A stretch of 64,000 nt of DNA from Staphylococcus piscifermentans. GTDB lineage: Bacteria > Bacillota > Bacilli > Staphylococcales > Staphylococcaceae. The stretch is taken from the NCBI RefSeq assembly GCF_900186985.1, contig NZ_LT906447.1, forward strand, positions 62,001 through 126,000, in the 5' to 3' direction. Shown one piece after another: positions 15,562-23,843 of the stretch. Under the pieces are notes generated by a model. The model was not told the origin of the DNA and searched no databases. It was given only the letters and a program-made list of their open reading frames with translations. The position numbers were made by a program, and so were the translations under genes. The stretch's first letter is position 1; each line of letters opens with the position of its first letter.

Positions 15562-16554
15562 ATGAAAAAAGTATCAATTAAAGACGTAGCACATGAAGCG
15601 GGCGTTTCTGTGACTACCGTATCCCATATTTTAAATCATAATGAGAAGCGTTTTTCTAAAGAAACAATTACTAAGGTGCTGAATGCTAAAGAAACACTCG
15701 GCTACTTTCCTAATAAAAATGCACAGCAATTAAGAGGGAGTAAAATCAAATTGATAGGTGTGCTGCTTCCGAGTTTAACCAATCCGTTTTTCTCAACGAT
15801 TATGCAAAGTATGGACCAAAATAAACCTGATGATGTAGATCTATTCTTTTTAACTACTACTGGAAAGGAATTGGAAAGCAACATCAAACAATTAGTGGAG
15901 CGAGGGATGGATGGACTCATCATTGGACGTTTAATTGAAAATCCAGAGGCTTTGGATACGTATTTGAAGAAGCGAAATGTGCCCTACGTGGTATTAGATC
16001 AAAGTGAAGATCATGGGTTTACAGATATTATTCGTACGGATGAAGAAGCGGGTGGACAACTGGCAGCGGAGCATCTGATTCGATTAGGGCATCGCAGCCT
16101 TGCAATTATCGCACCTCATCAAATGATGGCTAATATGAAAGACAGAGTGCAAGGGTTCATAACATATTGCCGAGCACATCATCTTTCTGAACCACTCTTC
16201 ATGCAAACTGAATTATCTAAAGCAGGCGGGGCGTCTATTGTTCCAGCAATTCTAGAAAGTAATGCTACAGCAGTCTTTGCTATTAATGACGAGATGGCTA
16301 TCGGGATTATGAGGGGATTAGCGGATAGAGGATTGTCTGTTCCTGCTGATTTATCAGTAGTAGGGTATGATGATATCGATTTTGCAAGCTACATGATTCC
16401 TTCACTTACGACGGTAGCACAACCTATGGAGGACATCGGAGCATTAGCACTGACACTAATTATGAAAAAAATTCAAAGCCCTGATTCAAATCCTGAAAAA
16501 GTTGAACTGCCTAATAAGCTGGTAATACGAGAAACGACAAGACAAGTGAATTAA
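15562..16554 (+). CDS. rbsR: LacI-family ribose operon regulator RbsR
   Basis: The 330-residue protein has an N-terminal LacI-type helix-turn-helix and hinge (SIKDVAHEAGVSVTTVSHIL) and a periplasmic-binding-like sugar domain containing DGLIIGR, AAEHLIRLGHR and DLSVVGYDDIDF. The family represses sugar genes and releases DNA on binding its sugar. It stands directly upstream of rbsUDK, and a perfect 20-bp LacI-type palindrome lies in the rbsU promoter region, so ribose control is a firm inference. It is transcribed separately from rbsUDK, with a terminator between. GAGGGGATAGAATA precedes the ATG. Confidence 0.9.
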   Translation: MKKVSIKDVAHEAGVSVTTVSHILNHNEKRFSKETITKVLNAKETLGYFPNKNAQQLRGSKIKLIGVLLPSLTNPFFSTIMQSMDQNKPDDVDLFFLTTTGKELESNIKQLVERGMDGLIIGRLIENPEALDTYLKKRNVPYVVLDQSEDHGFTDIIRTDEEAGGQLAAEHLIRLGHRSLAIIAPHQMMANMKDRVQGFITYCRAHHLSEPLFMQTELSKAGGASIVPAILESNATAVFAINDEMAIGIMRGLADRGLSVPADLSVVGYDDIDFASYMIPSLTTVAQPMEDIGALALTLIMKKIQSPDSNPEKVELPNKLVIRETTRQVN

Positions 16555-16567
16555 AAATGAATGAAAT

Positions 16568-16612
16568 AAAGATCTTAAAGTTGAAATTACAATTTTTAAG
16601 GTCTTTATTTTT
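16568..16612 (+). terminator. Terminator after rbsR
   Basis: AAAGATCTTAAA pairs with TTTAAGGTCTTT (one G-T pair), followed by ATTTTTTAT. It separates rbsR from the rbsUDK promoter. Confidence 0.75.
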
Positions 16613-16656
16613 TATAGCCCGGGTTATTTGAATATGACAAAAAATCTACATTAAGA

Positions 16657-16670
16657 TGAAAGCGTATACA
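16657..16670 (+). promoter_or_regulatory. cre-like site upstream of rbsUDK
   Basis: TGAAAGCGTATACA matches the CcpA consensus TGWAARCGYTWNCW at all but one position. It lies about 90 bases before rbsU, in or near the promoter, as expected for catabolite repression of ribose uptake. Confidence 0.6.
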
Positions 16671-16693
16671 GATTTAACTAAAAGTGCTATTAT

Positions 16694-16713
16694 TTAGTAA
16701 AACGTTTTACTAA
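16694..16713 (+). promoter_or_regulatory. Perfect palindromic RbsR operator
   Basis: TTAGTAAAACGTTTTACTAA is a perfect 20-bp palindrome with the central CG typical of LacI-family operators. It lies 43 bases before the rbsU start and downstream of rbsR. Assignment to RbsR is inferred from family and position. Confidence 0.8.
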
Positions 16714-16756
16714 GTCTGAAATTTACGAAATGAATATAAAAATAGAGGTGTAAATT

Positions 16757-17638
16757 ATGAATATGGTAGCACTATTAATTGGCTTAGGACCTTTGCTAGG
16801 TTGGGGTTTATTTCCAACAATCGCATCTAAATTCGGCGGTAAACCTGTTAACCAAATTATAGGAACCACAGTGGGTACTTTAATTTTTGCAAGTGTCTTT
16901 TACGCATTTACGGCTAGAGACTTTCCGACTGGAATGGATTTATTCTTTGCAATTTTGTCAGGCGCAGGTTGGAGTTTTGGTCAAATCTTAACCTTTAAAG
17001 CATTTGAGTACATCGGTTCATCACGTGCGATGCCGGTGACAACCGCCTTTCAATTATTAGGGGCGTCACTTTGGGGTGTATTCGCGCTTGGCAACTGGCC
17101 GGGTGTGACTAATAAAATTATTGGTTTTATTGCGTTAATTGTCATTTTAATCGGTGCACGTATGACTGTTTGGAGTGAGAAATCCGAAGCAACTGACAGC
17201 GGCAACTTACGTAAAGCGGTGGTTATCTTATTGATCGGTGAAATCGGTTATTGGTTATATTCAGCCGCACCGCAAGCGACAGATATCGGCGGTAAAAACG
17301 CCTTCTTACCGCAAGCTATCGGTATGTTGCTGGTAGCTGTGATTTATGGTTTGATGAATTTGAAAAAAGGCAATCCATTTACTAATAAAATTACTTGGCT
17401 GCAAATTATCTCAGGTTTCTTCTTTGCCTTTGCAGCATTGACTTACTTAATTTCTGCACAACCTAACATGAATGGTTTAGCAACAGGCTTTATCCTGTCA
17501 CAAACTTCTGTTGTATTAGCAACCTTGACAGGTATTTATTTCTTGAACCAACGCAAGACGTCTAAAGAAATGGTCATTACTGTGATTGGTTTAGTCCTTA
17601 TTCTCGCAGCCGCAACAGTAACAGTCTTTATTAAATAA
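16757..17638 (+). CDS. rbsU: Ribose uptake protein RbsU (GRP/DMT-type transporter)
   Basis: The 293-residue integral membrane protein has about ten hydrophobic segments and the glucose/ribose porter pattern (LIGLGPLLGWGLFPTIASK at the N-terminus and two internally similar halves). In staphylococci and some lactobacilli this secondary transporter replaces the RbsABC importer and brings ribose in with protons. The gene order U-D-K then gives uptake, pyranase and kinase. GAGGTG lies 7 bases before the ATG. Expression is probably controlled by the 20-bp palindrome and the cre-like site upstream. Confidence 0.9.
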   Translation: MNMVALLIGLGPLLGWGLFPTIASKFGGKPVNQIIGTTVGTLIFASVFYAFTARDFPTGMDLFFAILSGAGWSFGQILTFKAFEYIGSSRAMPVTTAFQLLGASLWGVFALGNWPGVTNKIIGFIALIVILIGARMTVWSEKSEATDSGNLRKAVVILLIGEIGYWLYSAAPQATDIGGKNAFLPQAIGMLLVAVIYGLMNLKKGNPFTNKITWLQIISGFFFAFAALTYLISAQPNMNGLATGFILSQTSVVLATLTGIYFLNQRKTSKEMVITVIGLVLILAAATVTVFIK

Positions 17639-17656
17639 TTAAAGGAGAGAAAGAAA

Positions 17657-18061
17657 ATGAAGAAAACACCTTTACTTAATAGTCGGGTTTCTCAAGCAGT
17701 AGCGACAATCGGACACTTTGATTTATTATCTATTAATGACGCGGGTATGCCGATTCCGAACGATGAACGACGTATTGATTTGGCAGTAACTAAAGAATTG
17801 CCGCGTTTTATCGATGTTTTAGAAACAGTGTTGACTGAAATGGAAATTCAGAAGATATTTCTAGCGGAAGAGATTAAAATGTATAATCCAGAACAATTAA
17901 AAGCGATTAAAGGATTGATTGATGAGGATGTCGAAATTGAATTCATTACTCATTCTCAAATGAAGGAATATTTAAGACACCCATTAAACAAAGGAAATAT
18001 CCGTACAGGGGAAATCACACCGTTTTCAAATATTATTCTGGAATCTAATGTGACATTTTAA
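17657..18061 (+). CDS. rbsD: D-ribose pyranase RbsD
   Basis: RbsD interconverts beta-pyranose and furanose ribose so that RbsK can use it. The 134-residue length is normal, and family motifs are visible: the catalytic His in [26 protein letters not shown], and the closing FSNIIL block. It lies 18 bases after rbsU with AAAGGAGAG upstream of the ATG, and 18 bases before rbsK, clearly in one operon. Confidence 0.95.
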   Translation: MKKTPLLNSRVSQAVATIGHFDLLSINDAGMPIPNDERRIDLAVTKELPRFIDVLETVLTEMEIQKIFLAEEIKMYNPEQLKAIKGLIDEDVEIEFITHSQMKEYLRHPLNKGNIRTGEITPFSNIILESNVTF

Positions 18062-18079
18062 AGGGAGGAGAGATGCTTT

Positions 18080-18994
18080 ATGACAAACAAAGTTGTAATT
18101 TTGGGATCAACAAATGTTGATCAATTCTTAACAGTTGAACGTTATGCGAAACCTGGGGAAACGTTGCATGTGGAAAAAGGACAAAAATCATATGGCGGCG
18201 GTAAAGGTGCCAATCAAGCAATTGCGACAGCACGTATGAATGCTGATACAACGTTTATTTCTAAAGTCGGCAAAGATGGCTTGGCTGAATTTATGTTTGA
18301 TGATTTTAAAGAAGCGGGCATGAATATAGATTATATTATAGAATCTGAAACAGAAGATACAGGACAAGCATTTATTACAGTTGACGCAGAAGGCAGCAAT
18401 ACGATTTATGTATATGGCGGTGCGAATATGGCCATTACCCCTGAAGATGTGAATAAAGCCACTTCAAAAATTAAGGAAGCAGATTATGTTGTTGCCCAAT
18501 TGGAAGTACCTGTCCCTGCGATTATCCAAGCCTTTAAGATTGCGAGAGCAGCAGGCGTAACAACGATATTAAATCCTGCTCCGGCTGAAACGTTGCCAGA
18601 AGAGTTGTTAGGATTGATTGATGTCATTATTCCTAATGAATTTGAAGCTGAAAACTTATCTGGCATTCCAGTGACAGATGAAAAAACTATGGCACAAAAT
18701 GCAGACTATTTCTTAGGATTAGGCATCAAAGTAGTGGTCATTACTTTAGGAGAACAAGGAACGTATTATGCCGTAGAAGGCGACTCAGGTCTTGTCCAAG
18801 CTTATACGGTGCAAGCAGTAGATACGACAGCGGCAGGGGATACCTTTATCGGTGCCTTTGTCAGCCGTTTCGATGTCGATTCCATGAACTTAGTTGAAAC
18901 GATTGATTACGCCAATAAAGCCGCTTCACTTACTGTTCAAAAACCTGGTGCACAAGCTTCTATACCATCAGCAAATGAAGTAGATGAAATTTAA
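18080..18994 (+). CDS. rbsK: Ribokinase RbsK
   Basis: Ribokinase phosphorylates ribose to ribose 5-phosphate with ATP, feeding the pentose phosphate pathway. The 304-residue protein has the PfkB family signatures: YGGGKGANQAIA near residues 38-50, NPAPAE and IPNEFEAE mid-protein, and the anion-hole and catalytic-base motif DTTAAGDTFIGAF near 250. AAGGGAGGAGAG lies upstream at a slightly long spacing. It is the last gene of rbsUDK and converges on the fad operon. Confidence 0.95.
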   Translation: MTNKVVILGSTNVDQFLTVERYAKPGETLHVEKGQKSYGGGKGANQAIATARMNADTTFISKVGKDGLAEFMFDDFKEAGMNIDYIIESETEDTGQAFITVDAEGSNTIYVYGGANMAITPEDVNKATSKIKEADYVVAQLEVPVPAIIQAFKIARAAGVTTILNPAPAETLPEELLGLIDVIIPNEFEAENLSGIPVTDEKTMAQNADYFLGLGIKVVVITLGEQGTYYAVEGDSGLVQAYTVQAVDTTAAGDTFIGAFVSRFDVDSMNLVETIDYANKAASLTVQKPGAQASIPSANEVDEI

Positions 18995-19022
18995 AAAGCG
19001 AACCGCTTAACAGCAGTCCGCT
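18989..19022 (-). terminator. Terminator of the fad operon
   Basis: AGCGAACCGCT (18997-19007) pairs with AGCAGTCCGCT (19012-19022) with two mismatches. On the minus strand it is followed by TTTTTAAATTT, so it fits the end of fadA; it is poor on the plus strand. Confidence 0.55.
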
Positions 19023-19034
19023 CTTCAACTCAAT

Positions 19035-20219
19035 CTATCTCACATATTCAAATATTCCAGCTGCACCCATACCTGCTCCGATACACATGGACACCATGCC
19101 ATATTTTGTATCGGGGCGTTTTTTCATTTCTGAGAGTAAGCGTGCAGTTAATATCGCACCCGTTGCGCCTAAGGGATGACCTAAAGAAATTGCGCCGCCA
19201 TTCACATTGGTAATATCTGTATTGAGTTTGACTTCTCTGATAGAAGCTACAGTTTGAGAGGCAAAGGCTTCGTTCAACTCAATCAAGTCGATATCATCAA
19301 TGGATAGGTCAGTCAGTGATAGCACTTCAGGTATTGCATAGGCAGGACCAATACCCATAACTTTAGGATCTACTCCGACTGCTTTAAATCCTACAAAGCG
19401 TGCGATAGGGGTTACACCTAACTCTTTGACTTTATCTCCAGACATCAGTACCACAAATCCAGTGCCGTCTGAAAGAGGCGCAGAAGTTCCGGCGGTTACT
19501 GTGCCGTCTCTCTTGAATACTGTAGGCAAGGTAGCTAAAATTTCCTCGCTCGTATCTGGACGAATAAATTCATCTTGAGAGAAGGTTTCGTGACCGACTT
19601 TCGGACCTTTATCAGTATATGTGACAGTATTGACTTCAATTGGAATAATTTCATCTTCGAACTTGCCGTCAGCTTGTGCTTGGGCTGCACGTTGATGGCT
19701 TTGTACTGCATACTGATCTTGTTCTTCACGTGAAACGTTGTATTGATCGGCTACATTTTCCGCTGTCAGTCCCATAGGGTAAGACACCCCGGCGTCTTCT
19801 TCTTGCAAGGTCGGGTTGTTCGTGGGTTCATTACCGCCCATCGGTACAGCGCCCATAAACTCAATACCGCCAGCAACTAATACATCGCCTTGACCTGCTA
19901 TAATTTCATTGGCCGCAGTCGCAATAGTTTGTAAACCGGAAGAACAATAGCGATTGACGATTTGTCCAGGTACAGAGTCAGGCAAGCCTGCACGTAACGC
20001 AATGGTACGTGCGGTATTCATGCCTTGCAGCCCTTCTGGGAAAGCGGTACCGACAATGACATCTTCAACCATTTCGGGCTTGAAATTGCCATCTACACGT
20101 TCTAATACACCTTTTAATACTTTCGCAGCAACATCATCTGGTCTTTCATGGACGAATGCGCCATTTTTGGCTTTGGCTACTGCTGAACGTCCATAAGCTA
20201 CAATATATGCTTCTCGCAT
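19035..20219 (-). CDS. fadA: Acetyl-CoA acyltransferase (3-ketoacyl-CoA thiolase) FadA
   Basis: FadA cleaves 3-ketoacyl-CoA with CoA to acetyl-CoA and a shortened acyl-CoA, the last step of beta-oxidation. The 394-residue protein shows all thiolase landmarks: the nucleophile in NRYCSSGLQ, GGIEFMG, NEAFA, the GHPLGATGA histidine and the second catalytic Cys in CIGAGMG. The start at 20219 (MREAYIVAYGRSAVAKAK) is preferred because GAGAGG lies about 9 bases upstream and it matches family N-termini; the frame opens 30 bases earlier without a better site. It follows fadB directly in the fadXDEBA operon. Confidence 0.9.
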   Translation of the reverse strand: MREAYIVAYGRSAVAKAKNGAFVHERPDDVAAKVLKGVLERVDGNFKPEMVEDVIVGTAFPEGLQGMNTARTIALRAGLPDSVPGQIVNRYCSSGLQTIATAANEIIAGQGDVLVAGGIEFMGAVPMGGNEPTNNPTLQEEDAGVSYPMGLTAENVADQYNVSREEQDQYAVQSHQRAAQAQADGKFEDEIIPIEVNTVTYTDKGPKVGHETFSQDEFIRPDTSEEILATLPTVFKRDGTVTAGTSAPLSDGTGFVVLMSGDKVKELGVTPIARFVGFKAVGVDPKVMGIGPAYAIPEVLSLTDLSIDDIDLIELNEAFASQTVASIREVKLNTDITNVNGGAISLGHPLGATGAILTARLLSEMKKRPDTKYGMVSMCIGAGMGAAGIFEYVR

Positions 20220-20249
20220 GCTCATCATCCTCTCTTTATCTTTTCGCAA

Positions 20250-22511
20250 TCAGTTGCGTAATGGTTTGCCTGTTTCCAGCATATGGCTGATACGTTCGTA
20301 GGTCTTTTTCGTTTTCAGCAGCTCTATAAAGTTTTCTTTTTCCAAAGTTTGAATGTAGCGCTGATTGACGAAAGTATTGCGTGGCAAGTTTCCGCCTGCT
20401 AGGACAGTGGCGATACGCAATGCGATGTTGTAATCGTGCTCGCTGATAAAGTGTCCTTTGACTTGTGCGTCTAACTGGCCTTCTGCGTTGGCTCTGAAAT
20501 CTTCGCCGAGTGCAATGTATTGTTGCTTAGGTGTTGGAATGTAATTAGTGTCTGCTTCGAATTGGGCACGTTTCAGTGCGATTTCGACACGTTTTTCTTT
20601 GTTAAAAATAATCGTGTCAGTGTCTCTTAAATAGCCGTAGCGTTTAGCTTCGTAGGCATTAGTAGAGACTTTCGCAAATCCGATATTCATCAATACTTTA
20701 GACATGCTGGCTTGTTTATCGTCTGCTTTATGAGAGGTACGCAAGATGCGGTCGGCCATTTCAGCTAAGCCGCCTCCGCTAGGCAGTAATCCCACGCCGG
20801 CTTCAACTAAACCGATATAAGTTTCGCTGGCAGCTACGACGAATGGAGAGTACAGAACGAGTTCGCAACCTCCGCCGAGCGCACGTCCATGGACTGCAGT
20901 CACAACTGGTTTCAAGCTGTATTTCAAGCGGTTGAAGCTGTAATGTAATTTCTCAATCGCGTGGGCGATCTGTTCATCTACTGCATTCTCTTCGTAAGCT
21001 TTCTTCATTTGATATAAGTTGGCGCCGACGCTGAAGTTATTGCCGTCTGCGTAAATGACCATACTGGAGAAATCTTGATTTTCCAGCATATCAATTGCTT
21101 CTACTAAGTCGTCATTGAAATCGTCTGTAATCACATTGTTCTTACTTTGCAATTTCAATAACAATTGATTGCCGTTTGCGATAGATAATTTAGAATCACG
21201 ATTGTTCCAGATCTCTTCATCTACGAAATCAGAAACAGGTGTAACATTTTCAATGGTTTCTCCTTCTTCATAGAAACTGCCGTTTACTTCATCTAACCAG
21301 TCCGGTAAGTCTCCGAGTTCGTCTTCCATGCGCGCTTTGACACGGTCGAAGCCCATTAAGTCCCAGAGTTGGAATGGCCCGAGCTTCCAGTTGAATCCCC
21401 AAACGATGGCACGGTCGATATCTCTGAAATCATCAGCTGCCTTTGGAATATTTTTAGCTGAATAATAGAAGTTATTACGCAATGTTTCCCATAAGAATTT
21501 TCCGGCTTTATCATCAGAGTTAAAGATAATATCTAAATTATGTTTCAAGTCTTTAGTGAATTCTGCCAGAATCGGCAATTGAGGCGGTTCGACAGGAATA
21601 TAATCGCCTGTTTCTGGATCATAAACCAGACGTTGTTTCTTCTCTTTATCTTTTTTATAGAAACCTTGTTTCGTCTTGCGGCCTAAAGCACCTGCTTCAA
21701 ACAATTGATTCGGCAGTTCCGCGTCTTGGAAAAACGGTGCTTCATCTGGATCTTGTTGCAAACCTTTGATAACCGAAACAGCAATATCTAAACCGACTAA
21801 ATCTGTCAGTGCATAAGTACCGGTTTTAGGGCGTCCGATGGCTTTACCAGTTAAAGCATCCACTTCCGGAATCGAGAAGCCTTGTTGTTCTGCACGATAC
21901 ATGACGTCATTCATAGAATGTGTACCGATACGATTGGCTACGAAACCAGGAACGTCATGTGCAATTACCACACCTTTACCTAAGACGTTGGTTGCGAAAT
22001 CGCTGACTTCTTCAATCGCTTCTGGGTCTGTTTCTGTAGTAGGTATCACTTCAACTAATTTCATGATACGTGGTGGATTGAAGAAATGAAGCCCGAAGAA
22101 ACGTGCTTTATCTGCTGGATCAAAGGATTTAGCAATGGCATTGATAGGGATACCTGATGTGTTTGTCGCAAAGAGAGCGTCTGCTTTCGCATGCTTTGTG
22201 ACAGCTTGCCACACTTGGTGTTTGATATCTAAATCTTCTTTCACTGCTTCGATATATAAATCTGCATCATCATTTTCTAAATCATCATGGAAATTACCAT
22301 AAGATAGGTTGTCCGCTAAACTTAAATCAAAGAGTAGGGGACGTTTCTTATCAGTAATGGTTTCATATGCTTTTTTGGAAATTTTGTTCGGATCGTTTTC
22401 ATCTATGACGATGTCTAAAAGTTTTACTTTTAAACCTGCATTGACCAACATTGCCGCCAATTGAGCGCCCATTGTACCGGCACCTAAGACGGTTACTTTT
22501 CTGATTGTCAT
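20250..22511 (-). CDS. fadB: Bifunctional 3-hydroxyacyl-CoA dehydrogenase / enoyl-CoA hydratase FadB
   Basis: The 753-residue protein carries out hydration and NAD-dependent oxidation in fatty-acid beta-oxidation. The N-terminal half is the dehydrogenase: GAGTMGAQLA nucleotide fold, catalytic region HFFNPP, and NRIG; a C-terminal dehydrogenase repeat with FYKKDKEKK follows. The last third is a crotonase domain with the oxyanion-hole GRALGGGCE. This order (dehydrogenase first) is that of Bacillus FadN rather than E. coli FadB. The start at 22511 is chosen because GGGAGG sits 7 bases before that ATG; an in-frame ATG two codons earlier is too close to it. Confidence 0.9.
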   Translation of the reverse strand: MTIRKVTVLGAGTMGAQLAAMLVNAGLKVKLLDIVIDENDPNKISKKAYETITDKKRPLLFDLSLADNLSYGNFHDDLENDDADLYIEAVKEDLDIKHQVWQAVTKHAKADALFATNTSGIPINAIAKSFDPADKARFFGLHFFNPPRIMKLVEVIPTTETDPEAIEEVSDFATNVLGKGVVIAHDVPGFVANRIGTHSMNDVMYRAEQQGFSIPEVDALTGKAIGRPKTGTYALTDLVGLDIAVSVIKGLQQDPDEAPFFQDAELPNQLFEAGALGRKTKQGFYKKDKEKKQRLVYDPETGDYIPVEPPQLPILAEFTKDLKHNLDIIFNSDDKAGKFLWETLRNNFYYSAKNIPKAADDFRDIDRAIVWGFNWKLGPFQLWDLMGFDRVKARMEDELGDLPDWLDEVNGSFYEEGETIENVTPVSDFVDEEIWNNRDSKLSIANGNQLLLKLQSKNNVITDDFNDDLVEAIDMLENQDFSSMVIYADGNNFSVGANLYQMKKAYEENAVDEQIAHAIEKLHYSFNRLKYSLKPVVTAVHGRALGGGCELVLYSPFVVAASETYIGLVEAGVGLLPSGGGLAEMADRILRTSHKADDKQASMSKVLMNIGFAKVSTNAYEAKRYGYLRDTDTIIFNKEKRVEIALKRAQFEADTNYIPTPKQQYIALGEDFRANAEGQLDAQVKGHFISEHDYNIALRIATVLAGGNLPRNTFVNQRYIQTLEKENFIELLKTKKTYERISHMLETGKPLRN

Positions 22512-22556
22512 AATCATTCCTCCCGTTGAGTGAGCTATTTATCATTTGTTCCTTTA

Positions 22557-23765
22557 TTAAACAAAAGCAGATTCTCCAGTGAGTGCGCGGCCGATGACAA
22601 GCGCGTTGATTTCATGCGTACCTTCATACGTATAAACAGCTTCTGCATCTGAGAAGAAACGCGCAATATCATATTCGCCTGCTAAAATACCGTTACCTCC
22701 CGTGATGCCGCGTCCCATTGCAGCGGATTCGCGATATCTTAAAGCATTCATCATTTTCGCTGCAGAGGTTGCCACTTCATCGTATTCGCCATGTTCTTGC
22801 ATGCGTGCTAAAGCGGCACAGGTAGACATCGCTTGAGCTAAATTGCCTTGAATCATTGCCAGTTTTTCTTGCACTAACTGATAGTGGCTGATTGATTTAC
22901 CGAATTGTTTACGTTGTTTCACATAATCTAAAGTGGCGCGTAAAGTTCCGGCAATACCTCCTGTAGCCATGTAGGCCACTCCGGCACGTGTAGAATAGAG
23001 AATTTTCGCGATGTCTTTAAAGCTATTGATGTTTTGCAAGCGCTCATCTTCACTGACCTCTACATTTTTGAGCGTGATAAGTGCATTCGGTACAATACGT
23101 AAGGCGATTTTATCTTGTAATACTTCAATATCGACGCCTTCTTGTTCAGGACGTATGACAAAGCAGTGAGGCTTGCCGGTTTCTTTATTTACGGCAAAGA
23201 CGGGCATGACATCGGCAACATTGGCACCGCCGATCCACTTTTTAGAACCATTGATAATCCACTTATCGCCTTTCTTTTCAGCTACTGTTTCCAGTCCGCC
23301 TGCAACATCTGAACCATGGTCGGGTTCTGTTAATGCAAAACAAGTACGCAACTCATGCGATTGTAATTTCGGGATGTATTTAGCGACTTGCACTTTACTG
23401 CCTCCGAATAAGAAAGCGTTGTGTCCCAAGCCTTGATGCACACCGAGTAAAGTGATGAGCGAAACATCGAAACGTCCGATGGTATAAGATAAAAAGAATT
23501 GGAAGAGCTGGCTCGGTGTCTTGGCACCTTCACGTCCTTCGAAAAGCAATGGGTTAGTGAAGTACTGCAGCTTGCCCATTTCTTCGAAAAATCCTTCTGG
23601 AATTGTTGCATCAGCCCAATGTCGATTAATATCTTTGCGGAATTTGCTTTCTAGCACATCATCTAATTGCTTAAGCACCTTTACTTCTCCGTCTGTTAAT
23701 CCTTTAGAGATATTCATAATGTCTTCTGGATACAATTCTTTTAACATTTCTTCTTTGTGGCTCAT
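22557..23765 (-). CDS. fadE: Acyl-CoA dehydrogenase FadE
   Basis: FadE introduces the first double bond in fatty acyl-CoA, using FAD and an electron-transfer partner. The 402-residue protein shows CFALTEPDHGSDVAG and WIINGSKKWIG of the beta domain and, near the C-terminus, YEGTHEINALVIGRALTG, whose Glu is the catalytic base position in this family. The sequence is close to the glutaryl-CoA dehydrogenase branch. GGGGGATTTTACT precedes the ATG. A strong cre-like site lies just upstream of it, between fadD and fadE, which suggests an internal control point. Confidence 0.9.
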   Translation of the reverse strand: MSHKEEMLKELYPEDIMNISKGLTDGEVKVLKQLDDVLESKFRKDINRHWADATIPEGFFEEMGKLQYFTNPLLFEGREGAKTPSQLFQFFLSYTIGRFDVSLITLLGVHQGLGHNAFLFGGSKVQVAKYIPKLQSHELRTCFALTEPDHGSDVAGGLETVAEKKGDKWIINGSKKWIGGANVADVMPVFAVNKETGKPHCFVIRPEQEGVDIEVLQDKIALRIVPNALITLKNVEVSEDERLQNINSFKDIAKILYSTRAGVAYMATGGIAGTLRATLDYVKQRKQFGKSISHYQLVQEKLAMIQGNLAQAMSTCAALARMQEHGEYDEVATSAAKMMNALRYRESAAMGRGITGGNGILAGEYDIARFFSDAEAVYTYEGTHEINALVIGRALTGESAFV

Positions 23766-23812
23766 AGTAAAATCCCCCTTATTGTGAAAGGCAGTAAGCG
23801 TTTGATTGTAGT

Positions 23813-23826
23813 TGTAAACGCTTACA
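23813..23826. promoter_or_regulatory. cre-like site between fadD and fadE
   Basis: TGTAAACGCTTACA matches the CcpA consensus TGWAARCGYTWNCW exactly and is itself a perfect palindrome. It lies about 50 bases before fadE inside the operon, so it could block transcription elongation or an internal promoter in glucose. Confidence 0.75.
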
Positions 23827-23843
23827 TAACCTTCTAAAAATTT

